From Mangrovicoccus sp. HB161399 (lineage in GTDB: Bacteria > Pseudomonadota > Alphaproteobacteria > Rhodobacterales > Rhodobacteraceae): DNA of 64,000 nucleotides. More notes on this DNA, generated by a model. The model was not told the DNA's origin. It ran no database searches and saw nothing but the letters and a program-made list of their open reading frames with translations. The DNA itself is not shown here. Within the stretch, counting starts at the first letter, position 1. The stretch lies in contig NZ_JAATVU010000005.1 of assembly GCF_013184745.1 (NCBI RefSeq), forward strand, positions 100,903-164,902, written 5' to 3'.

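Overview
The window is high-GC DNA with tightly packed genes. Gene types and gene order suggest an alphaproteobacterium, most likely of the Rhodobacterales; this is inferred from protein character and cannot be proved from the window alone. I see no rRNA, tRNA, CRISPR array or insertion sequence.

Left part (1-6390): the 5' part of a quinolinate synthase gene (nadA), a LysR-type regulator, and, divergent from the regulator, a YeiH-type transporter followed by a cytoplasmic S-/N-oxide reductase of the molybdopterin family. A perfect LysR-type palindrome lies between regulator and transporter. A CPA1 cation/proton antiporter follows.

Middle part (6387-15054): an amine or amino-compound uptake and breakdown locus. 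A leftward operon encodes a Tat-exported binding protein, an ATPase, two permeases, a short-chain dehydrogenase and a cysteine hydrolase. Divergent from it is a translationally coupled pair, a sugar/amino-alcohol-type kinase and a class III PLP enzyme, resembling the hydroxylysine kinase / ammoniophospholyase pair. A DeoR-type regulator closes the locus.

Right part (15107-64000): about 49 kb that appears to be one leftward unit. Its upstream member is a giant gene entering from the right edge. At least 13,989 codons are visible and its N-terminus lies outside. In protein order it holds long beta-rich tandem repeats (the first ones perfect 519-bp copies), a second family of roughly 100-170-residue modules, a calcium-binding RTX block, Calx-beta-like and PPC-like domains, a set of short 'GEIWTV' modules, a large second RTX block, two lectin-like (LamG/concanavalin-type) folds, a P-domain and a C-terminal matrixin-type zinc protease with the complete HExxHxxGxxH plus Met-turn. 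Downstream come four small-machine genes: a GAF-HlyD fusion, a PqqD-like/M50 zinc protease/HlyD fusion, a SecA-like ATPase that stops before the helical wing and two-helix-finger region, and a periplasmic HlyD-type adaptor with a signal peptide. There is no type I secretion ABC ATPase and no outer-membrane channel in the window. My best hypothesis for an undescribed system is that these four proteins form a dedicated export or surface-display machine for the giant metalloprotease/adhesin.
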